Below are positions 19,154 through 28,758 of a stretch of DNA of 64,000 nucleotides, one piece after another. Origin of the DNA: JBEISR01 sp044337705. GTDB taxonomy: Bacteria > Planctomycetota > Planctomycetia > Pirellulales > Pirellulaceae. The translations under genes were made by a program, and so were the position numbers. How positions within the stretch are numbered: position 1 is the first letter of the stretch; each line of letters opens with the position of its first letter. Under the pieces are notes generated by a model, which saw nothing but the letters and a program-made list of their open reading frames with translations, was not told where the DNA came from and did not search any database. The DNA is taken from positions 66,846-130,845 of the forward strand of contig JBIINB010000001.1 in the NCBI GenBank assembly GCA_044337705.1. The letters are read 5' to 3'.

Positions 19154-20499
19154 TGATGCGCCGTAGAATTTCGCGACGGATGATGCTGCGAGGTGCGGGG
19201 GTTGCTTTAGGACTGCCATGGCTGGAAGCGATGCAGTCCCGACGGCTTGTCGCATCCAATTCAACCGCGCCCGATACCTTTCGGATGATTTTTCTCAATG
19301 TTCCCAACGGTGCCCACATGGCGTCCTGGACGCCCAGCACCGAAGGTGCCGATTACTCGCTCAGCCCCATCCTCTCGCCGCTGCAGAAACATAGAAAACA
19401 GCTGAGCGTCTTCACGGGGCTGACTCTGGACGGCGCTCATGCCCATGGAGATGGTGGAGGCGATCACGCCCGTAGCGGCGCTGCTTTCCTCACCGGCGCA
19501 CATCCCAAGAAGACCGATGGTGCCGACATCCAGAACTCCATCTCGGTCGACCAGGTAGCTGCCGAAGCACTGGGGAAGAAGACGCGTTTCGCCTCTTTGG
19601 AACTGGGACTGGAAGGCAGCGCGCAGTCCGGCAATTGTGATAGCGGCTACAGCTGCGCTTACTCCAGCAACCTCTCGTGGCGCAACGCGAACAGCCCTCT
19701 TTCCAAGGAAATCGATCCCTCCGCACTCTTCGATCGGATCTTTGGAACAGGGGAGAAGTCGCTGGCTTCGGCGGCCAAAGGAGACAAAATCCAACGCCGT
19801 AAAAGTGTTCTTGATTTCGCCATGGACGATGCCAAGCGGCTGCAAAGTCAACTGGGAATCTCCGACCAGAGGAAGCTGGATGAATACCTGTACGCCGTGC
19901 GAGACGTCGAGAATCGCTTGGTGCGAGGGGACAAACTGAAGATCGGTGAAGATGGAATTCCCAACTACCCCAGACCAGCGGGGGTCCCCAGGGAATGGGA
20001 CGAGCACTGCCGCTTGATGATGGACATGATGGCCCTTGCACTCCAGGCCGATGCCACCCGCGTCATGACGTTCATGTTCGCCAATGAAGGGAGCAATCGC
20101 GGCTACCCGGAGATTGGTGCTCCGGAAGGTCATCACGATCTGTCCCACCACGGAAAGGACCAGGAGAAGCAGAAGAAGATCGAGAAGATCAACACGTACC
20201 ATGTCACCAAGCTGGCCTACCTTCTGGATCTCCTCGCCTCGATTCCTGAGGGGGACGCCACCTTGCTCGATCACAGCATGGTGATCTACGGTAGCGGCAT
20301 CTCGGATGGCGATCGACACAATCACAACGATCTGCCCATCGTGATGGCTGGTGGCGGCTCCGGAAAAGCACCAGCGGCTGGCCATTATCGATTCGCGGAA
20401 AATACCCCCCTGTGCAATCTTTATCTTTGGATGCTAAAACAGGCGGGCCTTGAGGCAAATCAGTTTGGCGATAGCACCGGCATTCTCAGTTTCGGATAA
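19153..20499 (+). CDS. DUF1552 protein, Tat-exported
   Basis: Partner of the DUF1592 protein upstream; its ATG shares a base with that gene's TAA (TAATG), so the two are co-translated. The 448-residue protein opens with a twin-arginine leader (SRRMMLRGAGVALGLPWLEAM). Family features include FLNVPNGAHMASWTP near the start, LTGAHPKKTDGADI, and the late segment MVIYGSGISDGDRHNHNDLP. These proteins resemble the alkaline-phosphatase/sulfatase-like DUF1501 fold, but the catalytic role is unknown. Confidence 0.95.
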   Translation: MMRRRISRRMMLRGAGVALGLPWLEAMQSRRLVASNSTAPDTFRMIFLNVPNGAHMASWTPSTEGADYSLSPILSPLQKHRKQLSVFTGLTLDGAHAHGDGGGDHARSGAAFLTGAHPKKTDGADIQNSISVDQVAAEALGKKTRFASLELGLEGSAQSGNCDSGYSCAYSSNLSWRNANSPLSKEIDPSALFDRIFGTGEKSLASAAKGDKIQRRKSVLDFAMDDAKRLQSQLGISDQRKLDEYLYAVRDVENRLVRGDKLKIGEDGIPNYPRPAGVPREWDEHCRLMMDMMALALQADATRVMTFMFANEGSNRGYPEIGAPEGHHDLSHHGKDQEKQKKIEKINTYHVTKLAYLLDLLASIPEGDATLLDHSMVIYGSGISDGDRHNHNDLPIVMAGGGSGKAPAAGHYRFAENTPLCNLYLWMLKQAGLEANQFGDSTGILSFG

Positions 20500-20591
20500 T
20501 GATCTGCTGAATGGCGAGCGGAGCAGGCTACTCTCGCAGCTGCCAGATCTGCCTGTCGCCTGATGCAACCATCGTTACCAGAGGAGAAATC

Positions 20592-20909
20592 GTGGAAAAA
20601 CGTGGACTTGGTCATATGGTGTTTTTCTCGCTTCACGACCCCTCGCAAGAGAACATCCAACGCCTTGTCAGGGCGTGCCATGAAGATTTATCCAATCATC
20701 CTGGGACTACACACTTTTCTGTCGGAACACTCACCCCCGATCTGGCGAGGCCCGTCAATGATCGCCAGTTCGACGTCGCGCTGCACGTGGTCTTCGAAAG
20801 CCGCCAAGCTCATGACGACTACCAGACGGCACCTCGTCATCTCAAGTTCATCGAAGAACAGAAACCGACCTGGAAGCAGGTCCGTGTCTTCGATTCGGAT
20901 TTGACCTGA
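20592..20909 (+). CDS. Dabb (stress-responsive A/B barrel) domain protein
   Basis: A 105-residue ferredoxin-like barrel. GLGHMVFFSLHD at the start, the central HFSVGT and the end HLKFIEEQKPTWKQVRVFDSD match the Dabb family, whose members form homodimers and occur in many small enzymes and stress proteins. The start is GTG at 20592 with GAGGAG 6-7 nt upstream; the frame is open earlier without family similarity. It lies 92 bp after the DUF1552 gene and may be cotranscribed. Function not assigned. Confidence 0.88.
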   Translation: MEKRGLGHMVFFSLHDPSQENIQRLVRACHEDLSNHPGTTHFSVGTLTPDLARPVNDRQFDVALHVVFESRQAHDDYQTAPRHLKFIEEQKPTWKQVRVFDSDLT

Positions 20910-21188
20910 GGCGGACGAGCGATCCGCCAGAGTCGGCGGATCGAAACTTCTTCCGACACCCAACTCTCCTTCGGTCCGCACCAGGTTTCTCCTAATAAGC
21001 GGCAAGATTGCTAGCATCAAGGAGAGCATCATGTGTCTTCCATTTTGGCCCAGATGCCCTTGAGCTGGGGGGCTGTATTCTAGATGATCCCCGCAGCCCT
21101 TTTCTCACAAGGGCTCGCCGTGGATGCCCCCTCCCGAGTTGCCTGCATCGATGCAGGATCGGAGACTGGGACAAGGGCACCTCGGCGG

Positions 21189-21830
21189 ATGTTCAAGGAT
21201 GAACAACCCTGGGATGCAACTACGGTGACTAGAAACTCTGGCCACAATGAACTATGGATCGACGCCGATTGGTTGCTGGGAAGACGAATTACCCCGCGAA
21301 CCTCCTATCAGCGTTCCAGGAGCCTCCTGGCCGCTGCAGTGCTTCTGTTCTGCATCGGACCAGCCATGCAAGCCATGAAGAAGCCTTCGCGCCGTGAAGG
21401 TGCCAAGATGGCCCTCCCGAAGCTGCCATCCGCATCCATGGCTGGACCAGTCCGCCATTTGGATAGCAGAGGCATACCCGGTAGCCAACTTGAAGCGGCC
21501 AGAGCGACAGCAATCACCTCCACTGCCAACACCGCCCCCGTTCCGCAAGTCACTCTCGCCGGCAATTCCTTGGACCCGAAGAGACCGCTCGATTCTGCAC
21601 TCTTCCCCAACAACGCTCGGATAGTTGTTGCCTTGCCGGCCGATGCAGATCAAGACATCTGCGTGGAAGCCTTCAACCAACTGCATTCGATGGCGACGGC
21701 CGAGCCCACTTGGTCACCTGCCACATTCTGGGATACCACCTGCAGGAATTCCTGGAGCGAATCGCCCTGGGGCTTGCGCCCGGATGCTTGGGTCATTCCA
21801 GCCGTATCGATATCGGAGGGGAGCGAATGA
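21189..21830 (+). CDS. Membrane-anchored protein of unknown function
   Basis: No family recognised. With ATG 21189 the product has 213 residues; ATG 21084 would add 35 residues that look unlike protein N-termini. One hydrophobic segment (SLLAAAVLLFCIGPAMQAM, about residues 44-62) suggests a signal anchor with a Pro/Ala/Ser-rich exterior part. Neither start has a good ribosome binding site. The stop overlaps the ATG of the SH3-like gene (ATGA, 21827-21830), which is the main argument that the gene is real and works with that protein. Confidence 0.55.
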   Translation: MFKDEQPWDATTVTRNSGHNELWIDADWLLGRRITPRTSYQRSRSLLAAAVLLFCIGPAMQAMKKPSRREGAKMALPKLPSASMAGPVRHLDSRGIPGSQLEAARATAITSTANTAPVPQVTLAGNSLDPKRPLDSALFPNNARIVVALPADADQDICVEAFNQLHSMATAEPTWSPATFWDTTCRNSWSESPWGLRPDAWVIPAVSISEGSE

Positions 21831-23974
21831 AGCGTACAAGAGGACCAAGAGAGCCGATACCAACGGCCACACAGGAGTGGAGTGTCATGCGTCGCCCCCT
21901 TCGAGACTCGTTCGATCGGCTTACCACAAGATGCTTCATCCTGGTTTTCATGGTCGCATGGAGCAACCTGCCTTCTGCCCAATCTCAAGGGGTCAAGGAG
22001 GCCTCAGCGGCACGCCCCAACTCGGCGATGACCGCCTACCTTCAGGAGGCTTCCGAATGCCGTTCAGCGCCGGAGGATCAAGGCTACGCTACCCAGCGTC
22101 TGGATCGAGGCGCTCCGGTCGAAGTCTATCAGTCATTGGAGAGCGGTTGGTCCGCAATCCGGCCACCTGCTGGGTCTTTCAGCTGGATAGAAGCCAAACA
22201 CGCCTACCTGCTTCCAGGAGGAAAGAAAGCTGAGATTGTCCAGAGCGGAATCCCGGCCTGGATCGGATCCCAACAGCCGATGGCTGACCAGTGGCAGTGG
22301 CAGGTGGAGCTGGTCCCTGGCCAGCAGGTGGAAATTCTGGGGGAAGCGACACGCCAATGCCAAGGTGGTGAAAAGACGCTCTGGTACCGCATCGCTCCAC
22401 CACCCGGCGAGTTCCGCTGGTTGCGATCTTCCCTGTTGAGTCCGAATCCCCCTCGCCCCGTTTCAACAGCAAACCCATCCATCCAATCCGCCTTCACGGC
22501 TCGAACACCAGCCGTCGTACCTGCTTCCGGTTCCAACGCGCGCACCGAACGATCGATCACCATCGCCGACTTCCAGGAGCCTTTGGAGCTGAGCGCCGCT
22601 CCAGCGCCTCCTTCGCGACAGGAGTCACTGCTGGTCGAAGAGATCGAGCCCGAGAAGGTGATGGAACCCGGAGAGGCGATGGAAGCGATCTCGGAGAGCC
22701 AAGCGGCGCCACAGGAGTTCGTGCTGGGCGAGCTACCGGGTGATAGCGGGGATATTCCGCTGTCCGAAGGGGAGTGGATCGTCGATCAGTCATGGGAGCC
22801 TGGACCACCAGGGATGGGCGGTGATTCTGTGGTGGTATCTGATCCGCATCCAGGGGTTGGCATCGACCCGCATTTCGCCGGCTGGAGCGCTACTAGCAGC
22901 CATCCCGCACGCATTCTTGTTCGCCCACTCAATGGCATTCTTGGCCTGATCGGCTTCTCCATCGCCGAAGGAGAGGTCGTCGAGGGCCATGGCCCGTGGG
23001 CTACTGGTGCCTGCGGTTGCAACGCCTGTGCCGCACCGGGCATGGCGGACTTCGGGCATTCCATGGGTCCGTTTCCTCACGAAGGCCCAAGTCAATTCGC
23101 AGGTCCTCACTTGAACCATACCAGTAGCAGATACGCGCCGTTGCCCCACGGATCCCGCTCGGCCTCCGGAACATCCGGCATCCCCATTGATTCCAGAATC
23201 GATCGGCTACCGCGTCCTACTCGGCGTTATCGCGGCGAGTACCTCCAACAGATGATCGACTCCAACATCGATTCGGGCCTCCTCCCGGGCGATGATTCCC
23301 TTCTGACAACGCCTGATGGAATACTCGGCTGGACCGATCCATCCCGCGACATCACCCCCGACGGAAGAATGGGGCCGGTGGATCCGACGGCAATAGGCTC
23401 AGGACCGCAGCAGGATATTGTGCAGTTGGCGGGCGCGCAGCTGCCGCAGCAGCCTGCGATGGAAACCAATCCGTTTGCACTGCCAGATTACCGCGAGGCT
23501 TTCCTGAGATTGACGCAGGAGGTTTCGCTGCCGACCGAGCAATGGGATTTTCGGGAGCTTCACCGGTGGAGTCGCGAGAGGATCGAGCGAGGCGGCAGTT
23601 CCATGGAGCAGGCCGAAGCGAAGCGATTGCTGGAGAGGATCGAGGAATTTGAACGCCTGCGAGTCAAAACGCTCTACGGCCAGACCGCATCCCCCTCGCC
23701 AGATGCCGGTGTCCTATCCAACTCGACCGGGACTGCATCGCTCCCCGGCGACGCATCAGGCTGGTTGAGGGAGGTCCATCGCACGCGAGCCGACCAGCCG
23801 GAGTTTGCCATCACGGAAAGCTCAGGAGCTCTCATCGCCTATGTCTACCCCGCGCCCGGGCTGAATCTTCGAAGGTACGTCGACCAGCATGTGGTGCTTT
23901 ATGGCGCCAGGGGCTACCTGCCCCAATATGCGGCGCGGCAAATTATCGCCGATCGCGTCGTGCGGACGCGATAA
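21827..23974 (+). CDS. Secreted protein with SH3-like domains
   Basis: A 715-residue protein. ATG 21827 has GGAGGGGA just upstream and overlaps the previous stop; ATG 21887 (GGAG box) is an alternative that gives a more usual signal peptide (CFILVFMVAWSNLPSAQSQ). Residues about 75-205 hold two bacterial-SH3-like stretches (RLDRGAPVEVYQSLESGWSA and LVPGQQVEILGE), which in other proteins bind peptides or cell-wall material. A long Pro/Gly/Glu-rich linker follows, with a CGCNACAAPG cysteine patch, and the C-terminal part (SGALIAYVYPAPGLNLRRYV, DQHVVLYGARGYLP) looks like another SH3-like fold. Periplasmic or envelope role inferred. Confidence 0.8.
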   Translation: MKRTRGPREPIPTATQEWSVMRRPLRDSFDRLTTRCFILVFMVAWSNLPSAQSQGVKEASAARPNSAMTAYLQEASECRSAPEDQGYATQRLDRGAPVEVYQSLESGWSAIRPPAGSFSWIEAKHAYLLPGGKKAEIVQSGIPAWIGSQQPMADQWQWQVELVPGQQVEILGEATRQCQGGEKTLWYRIAPPPGEFRWLRSSLLSPNPPRPVSTANPSIQSAFTARTPAVVPASGSNARTERSITIADFQEPLELSAAPAPPSRQESLLVEEIEPEKVMEPGEAMEAISESQAAPQEFVLGELPGDSGDIPLSEGEWIVDQSWEPGPPGMGGDSVVVSDPHPGVGIDPHFAGWSATSSHPARILVRPLNGILGLIGFSIAEGEVVEGHGPWATGACGCNACAAPGMADFGHSMGPFPHEGPSQFAGPHLNHTSSRYAPLPHGSRSASGTSGIPIDSRIDRLPRPTRRYRGEYLQQMIDSNIDSGLLPGDDSLLTTPDGILGWTDPSRDITPDGRMGPVDPTAIGSGPQQDIVQLAGAQLPQQPAMETNPFALPDYREAFLRLTQEVSLPTEQWDFRELHRWSRERIERGGSSMEQAEAKRLLERIEEFERLRVKTLYGQTASPSPDAGVLSNSTGTASLPGDASGWLREVHRTRADQPEFAITESSGALIAYVYPAPGLNLRRYVDQHVVLYGARGYLPQYAARQIIADRVVRTR

Positions 23975-24320
23975 GGTTCCGCATTCGTCCGCTACTTCCT
24001 CCTACGTGCCGAACCCTTCCGCCTCCAAAGCAAACTCACCATCGGAGCAAGTTGGTAGCAGGGCTCTCTTCTGCTAAGCTGTTGGAGATACTTTGGAAGC
24101 AGTCGCTCTTGGCTTGGGATCGACATCCAATCAGAGGACTTGCAAGGAAGGATCGCGGCGGCTGGAAAGCGGGGACATGAAGCTCCCCCTCAATCTCCCG
24201 TCCGCAACTCGCATTCTCGGACGATCGCCGGGGGCGGACCCTGGAAACACCAAATCGCTCCTTTTTACTGCTGACTGAATAACCCAACGACTGAATACCC
24301 CAAGGACTGAGGCATCCAAG
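23975..24320. other. Intergenic region ahead of the TIM-barrel gene
   Basis: No gene seen in the first 300 bp. The last 48 bp form three 16-bp repeats, listed separately. The promoter of the TIM-barrel gene should lie here but no clear -35/-10 pair is visible. Confidence 0.4.
24273..24320 (+). repeat. Three imperfect 16-bp tandem repeats abutting a start codon
   Basis: Units GACTGAATAACCCAAC (24273-24288), GACTGAATACCCCAAG (24289-24304) and GACTGAGGCATCCAAG (24305-24320) follow each other without gaps. The third ends exactly at the ATG of the next gene (24321). The repeats form the whole proximal leader and include the only purine-rich ribosome-binding candidates (AAGGA, TGAGG). Confidence 0.9.
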
Positions 24321-25175
<855 letters not shown>

Positions 25176-25755
25176 GATGCCAAAGAAGACTCCGATCGAG
25201 CCCCCCTGCATGACGCTCGCCGACCTGCCGGAAACCATCGCCACGGCACACGGAGTAATTCGCCTCACCATGCAAGCACGGGACTTCCTTCAGCCTCTCC
25301 AAGGGAGCCACGAGAATTGCTGTGGCGTCCCGAAACCATTGAATGAGAATGTCCATCGATGAAGGATGGAACCAGACAATCGGCCGAGTGGTTATCAAAA
25401 GGGCCAAGAAGGGCTTACTGTCCAGTTCCCGTTCATCCAACCAAGCGCCCCATGAAGCCAGATTGAAGAGATCGGCAGAAAGGAATCAGTGTCGGGGAAA
25501 CAGATTGATGAAGTGGACAGAAGAAGCGGATAGCATGAGAGACCTGTAGCGGAGCGACTCGGCCGCTAGCAACCAGACGACGGGCCGTACGGCCACTTTT
25601 CGTCCTGTGAAAACACTGCCCAACCAGACTCTCATCGGTCCGAAACCGCTCCCGAAACAGCTCGGCCACCAGCAATGAACCTTCTGCTGCATCGCTGATC
25701 CCATCGGATTTTCTTTCGATTGGACCGAGGAAAAAACAAAGCTTTGGAGTTGCTT
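25176..25755. other. Gene-free stretch of 580 bp
   Basis: Only short open frames are present. On the minus strand two overlapping frames (ending 25433 and starting 25440) give stretches such as IVWFHPSSMDILIQWF that look slightly protein-like, but they run into the antisense of the TIM-barrel gene and have no ribosome binding site. I call no gene. It may be decayed coding sequence. Confidence 0.4.
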
Positions 25756-26937
25756 ATGTTTCCCATTGGACCCTGGTTCGCTTGTCGGCAATACGAGGGC
25801 GAAAAACTTCGGCCCGCCTCGTCCCCGGAACCGAAAGGAGTCCGAGTTCTCTACAACTGTTTCCTGACCCCCGAAGGAACCGGGCTTCTTGACCAAAGCG
25901 GCGAACCGATTCGCGGCACCTACCTGGAACGAGGCCCCGAGAAGAAGATCGATATCCCCTTTGGCAAACCCGCTACGATCCCATCTTCGGAACTCAATTC
26001 GGTGGAGGAGGTACTGGATAGGATCATCTTCCTTCCCTTCGCACGCCTTTCTCACTTCGGCCATTTGCTCACCGAGGGTGCAGCATGGTACTGGCCATTT
26101 CTCGACGCAAACGTTCGGCCCGATCTGCAACTGGAAAGCAATACCACGGTTTTCTTTCCCGATCGCAAATACGCAGAGAGACCGCTGAATGCACCTCAAC
26201 CTCCACTTGTCGATACGGGTGCCTCCAGCGAATCGGAAATCTTGCCCTGCCTGGCAAAGATTATCGACGTCCCTGAAAAGCAGTTGCGAACAACCAACTC
26301 CCTTCGGTCTCCAGTAGCCTGCCGCCAAGCGATCGTGCCACTCCCCAGCATGGTCAACCGTCGCTTCATGGCAGAGCATCAACTGGAAGCAAGCCGCCAG
26401 GTGGTGAACCGTACTTTTCAGCTCACCCGGGACTTTCAGGCGGCAGCCATTCACTTGGCTTCACAGCCCAACTCCCAGAATCGAATCTACCTGAGTCGAT
26501 CTCGATTGCCCACAAACTACCGCCATGTTCTCGAGGAAGATACCTTTGAAAGCATTTTGAAAAACCGAGGCTGGCAAATCGTTTATCCTGAACAGCTACC
26601 GATGGAAGAGCAAGTGCGGATTCTGGCGGAAGCCCGTGTGATCGCTGGAGAGGCAGGAAGTGCATTTCATCTGCTGATGTACTTTGGAAAAACGTTTGCC
26701 AGGAAACTGGTGATCACCCTTGGTGTCGACCGCCCCCATCGCGACCAGCGCGTTCACAACCTGCTCTTTCAATTCCATCGCCAGTCGATCGATCATATCT
26801 ACCTAGCCTGCCTCCGATTCGGTCCGCCATGCGACGTTCCATCAACACAGCCTCTTTACCACCGCCGCTTCGGTGCCTCGCCACAGAAGATCGCCGATCA
26901 ACTTGAAGCGATCGCCTCCCGCTACCTCCGCGGATAA
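25756..26937 (+). CDS. Glycosyltransferase family 61-like protein (DUF563)
   Basis: A 393-residue protein. The C-terminal half carries the DUF563/GT61 pattern: INRIYLSRS-like strand (NRIYLSRSRLPTNYRHV), GWQIVYPEQLPMEEQVRIL and AEARVIAGEAGSAFHLLMYF, where families usually show A-x-x-x-x-G-x-x-G-S/A-x-x-x-N. GT61 enzymes transfer xylose or GlcNAc-type sugars onto glycans or proteins; the acceptor here is unknown. ATG 25756 has GGAG 7 nt upstream; an in-frame TTG lies 36 nt earlier. It is followed by a sulfotransferase on the other strand, suggesting a surface-glycan locus. Confidence 0.78.
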   Translation: MFPIGPWFACRQYEGEKLRPASSPEPKGVRVLYNCFLTPEGTGLLDQSGEPIRGTYLERGPEKKIDIPFGKPATIPSSELNSVEEVLDRIIFLPFARLSHFGHLLTEGAAWYWPFLDANVRPDLQLESNTTVFFPDRKYAERPLNAPQPPLVDTGASSESEILPCLAKIIDVPEKQLRTTNSLRSPVACRQAIVPLPSMVNRRFMAEHQLEASRQVVNRTFQLTRDFQAAAIHLASQPNSQNRIYLSRSRLPTNYRHVLEEDTFESILKNRGWQIVYPEQLPMEEQVRILAEARVIAGEAGSAFHLLMYFGKTFARKLVITLGVDRPHRDQRVHNLLFQFHRQSIDHIYLACLRFGPPCDVPSTQPLYHRRFGASPQKIADQLEAIASRYLRG

Positions 26938-27310
26938 TCGCTCCTCTTATCCCAATCAGTCTTTGCCGCTATGCACAGGCGTCTCGCGGGGCTTCCTCCA
27001 ACTCCTCGAGCCGAAATGCGTTAGCGTTCCAGACGACGGTGGATCGTCCGGTTCCAGGGACACCACAGCAAAACCGGTCGGCTGCGGCGAGATACTCCTA
27101 TTTTGAAGCCATGGAGCGGGCGGCGCACCGCTACAAAATAGGCGCTACAAAAAAGAATCCAGCGAACGGCTTGGCTGTAAAGATGGACTTGGGATCCTAT
27201 ATACCTGTTCGCACTTGAATGTTGAAATGGTTTTTCACCGCTCGCCTGAAACAAATGCTGATTGGACTTGGACGGCGTCCAGGAATCGCTCGTTGGCCGG
27301 GAACCTGGAA
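26938..27310. other. Convergent intergenic region with hairpin-forming sequences
   Basis: No gene. It separates the convergent GT61 and sulfotransferase genes. A 6-bp inverted repeat CCGGTT/AACCGG (27048-27053, 27072-27077) precedes a long two-part hairpin (27097-27142, listed separately). It could hold a bidirectional terminator or a structured RNA. Confidence 0.45.
27097..27142 (+). repeat. Two-part inverted repeat with adjoining direct repeat
   Basis: CCTATTTTG (27097-27105) pairs perfectly with CAAAATAGG (27134-27142). Inside it AGCGG (27115-27119) pairs with CCGCT (27128-27132). CGCTACAAAA occurs at 27129-27138 and again at 27143-27152, followed by an A-rich run. Confidence 0.75.
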
Positions 27311-28039
27311 CTACTGCGCGCGTTCAGCCCGATCCCTCCAAGATCGATAGATGGAAATCAGACGTTGGTACATCACCCAGTCCGACTGCGTTACCTCACC
27401 GTCCAGCCCCTCTGACAGATGATGCCTCAAGGAGTCATCAAAAAACTGCCGGCTATCCACTGGATTCGAAAGACCGAATTCCTTTGCCAGCAAGAGAACC
27501 GACTGCTGATACTCCTCCGGAGATTCATCGAAGCTGACGACAGGGAAAGGGGTTTGATGCCAGATCTCCAGCATCCTTTGATTGTAGGTGCGCCACAGAA
27601 ACAGCCCTTTAGGACGCGGCATACCGCCTCGTACTTCCATGGATTTAGCAACCGCCAAAGGATGCCGAACGGTTCCAACCAACAAGCAATCCTTTATGCC
27701 TGACATCCAGAAAGGGAAGGTCAGAAGAGTTCTCGGATCCTTGAATCCCCATAGTCCCGAAGATGCATCGCGCAATCTTCCGATCAGTTCGTCGCGCAAA
27801 AGAATCAGGGAATCATCCCAATCGATTCGTTCTGGAGGGTTATCCCAGGAGCCTCCGCTGGCAGCAAGAACCCGGTCATTCAGTGACATCACAACAGGAT
27901 GCTCTCGATTCCCCTTTCGATTGCTAGGGTTGAAGTGACTGACTTCGCCCAGTTGCAGGCCATAATGTTCCAGAGAACCGGCCAAACTGCTGGTACCACT
28001 GCGATGCATCCCCAGGATCAACAACGCTCCGCTGGCCAT
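27311..28039 (-). CDS. Sulfotransferase family protein
   Basis: A 242-residue PAPS-dependent sulfotransferase. The 5'-phosphosulfate-binding loop LGMHRSGTSS (residues 9-18) and the 3'-phosphate-binding segment VGTVRHPLAVAKS (121-133, Arg125 and Ser133) are intact. Such enzymes transfer sulfate from PAPS to carbohydrate or other hydroxyl groups. The ATG at 28039 has GAGGGGGG upstream. A 54-residue ORF overlaps its 5' end by 22 bp. With the GT61 gene opposite, it suggests sulfated surface glycan. Confidence 0.9.
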   Translation of the reverse strand: MASGALLILGMHRSGTSSLAGSLEHYGLQLGEVSHFNPSNRKGNREHPVVMSLNDRVLAASGGSWDNPPERIDWDDSLILLRDELIGRLRDASSGLWGFKDPRTLLTFPFWMSGIKDCLLVGTVRHPLAVAKSMEVRGGMPRPKGLFLWRTYNQRMLEIWHQTPFPVVSFDESPEEYQQSVLLLAKEFGLSNPVDSRQFFDDSLRHHLSEGLDGEVTQSDWVMYQRLISIYRSWRDRAERAQ

Positions 28040-28182
28040 GTTGCCCCCCTCTCTTCCGGAGAATTCACCAGTTCATCATTTCGAACGGTTCGCCAATCAG
28101 CCCCCAGCCCGAAAAACTTGAGGGTAACCATAGCAACGATCACCCAAACGCCCACGTACCCATAGTCGCCCCACCAGACCAT
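28018..28182 (-). CDS. Small single-pass membrane protein, 54 residues
   Basis: An ATG frame (28182 to the TGA at 28018-28020) encodes a product with a hydrophobic first half (YGYVGVWVIVAMVTLKFFGLG) and a charged second half (WRTVRNDELVNSPEERG). It overlaps the first 22 bp of the sulfotransferase gene in another frame, so the two could be translationally coupled. There is no clear ribosome binding site ahead of its ATG. No family recognised. Transmembrane character is seen directly; expression is inferred. Confidence 0.45.
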   Translation of the reverse strand: MVWWGDYGYVGVWVIVAMVTLKFFGLGADWRTVRNDELVNSPEERGATWPAERC

Positions 28183-28758
28183 TTAGGGATTCGTCTGTAC
28201 CTTGGCTGCGGATCGTCGACTGCCCCGGTGCTTCATGATCGCTTTGCACTTACAGTCCCAACCTTGTGTGATCGCGGCACCAAATGGACAGCGTCTGTGC
28301 CTTAGGGCTCCAAGCCCCGGCTCGGTCATGATAACGCAAGGATAAAAATAGGCCTGCAAAAGGGGGCTGACGGCCAACCCTCCGCGCATCCGGTTGCATC
28401 ATTTGCGTTCCGAAATCCGCCAGCGTTAGAAAACCCAATTGGCTTAGCCCCCTTAGCAGCAGCTTTCGACACCCCCCAATACTACGGAAATGCATACTAT
28501 CCTCTTTCATGCTTTCCTGATGAATTTTTGCTGGCGTTCAATCCGATGAGCAGACTACGGAGCGGTGAAACGATGTCGTTTGGAAGTCGCAAGGAAAAGC
28601 GTGGCAGACTCAGAGTCGCCTGGGTCACAAAAGTGCCAATTCGGCTTGCAGGCTATCACCGGGAGGGCTAAAATCCTGGATTCCTTGCGGCCCGCCGGGA
28701 TGGCGGGGTCGTCCATCCGTAGAATTGATTTGCGACGTATGATTTCGAGGTGAAAGAC
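28183..28758. other. Gene-free stretch ahead of rplM
   Basis: No intact gene. On the minus strand about 28250-28495 encodes a short frame whose first 35 residues (MHFRSIGGCRKLLLRG, then FLTLADF) resemble the leader of planctomycete DUF1501/DUF1552 proteins, possibly a decayed copy. TATGAT at 28738-28743 is too near the rplM start to be its promoter. GAGGTGA at 28746-28752 is the rplM ribosome binding site. Confidence 0.4.

Noticed and set aside
18407..19264. Minus-strand frame (285 codons) opposite the DUF1588/DUF1585 region
   Set aside because: Antisense of a recognised gene; it also crosses the DUF1592/DUF1552 junction.
19261..20385. Long minus-strand frame (374 codons) opposite the DUF1552 gene
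   Set aside because: It is the antisense of a well-recognised gene; the translation has no family likeness and no ribosome binding site.
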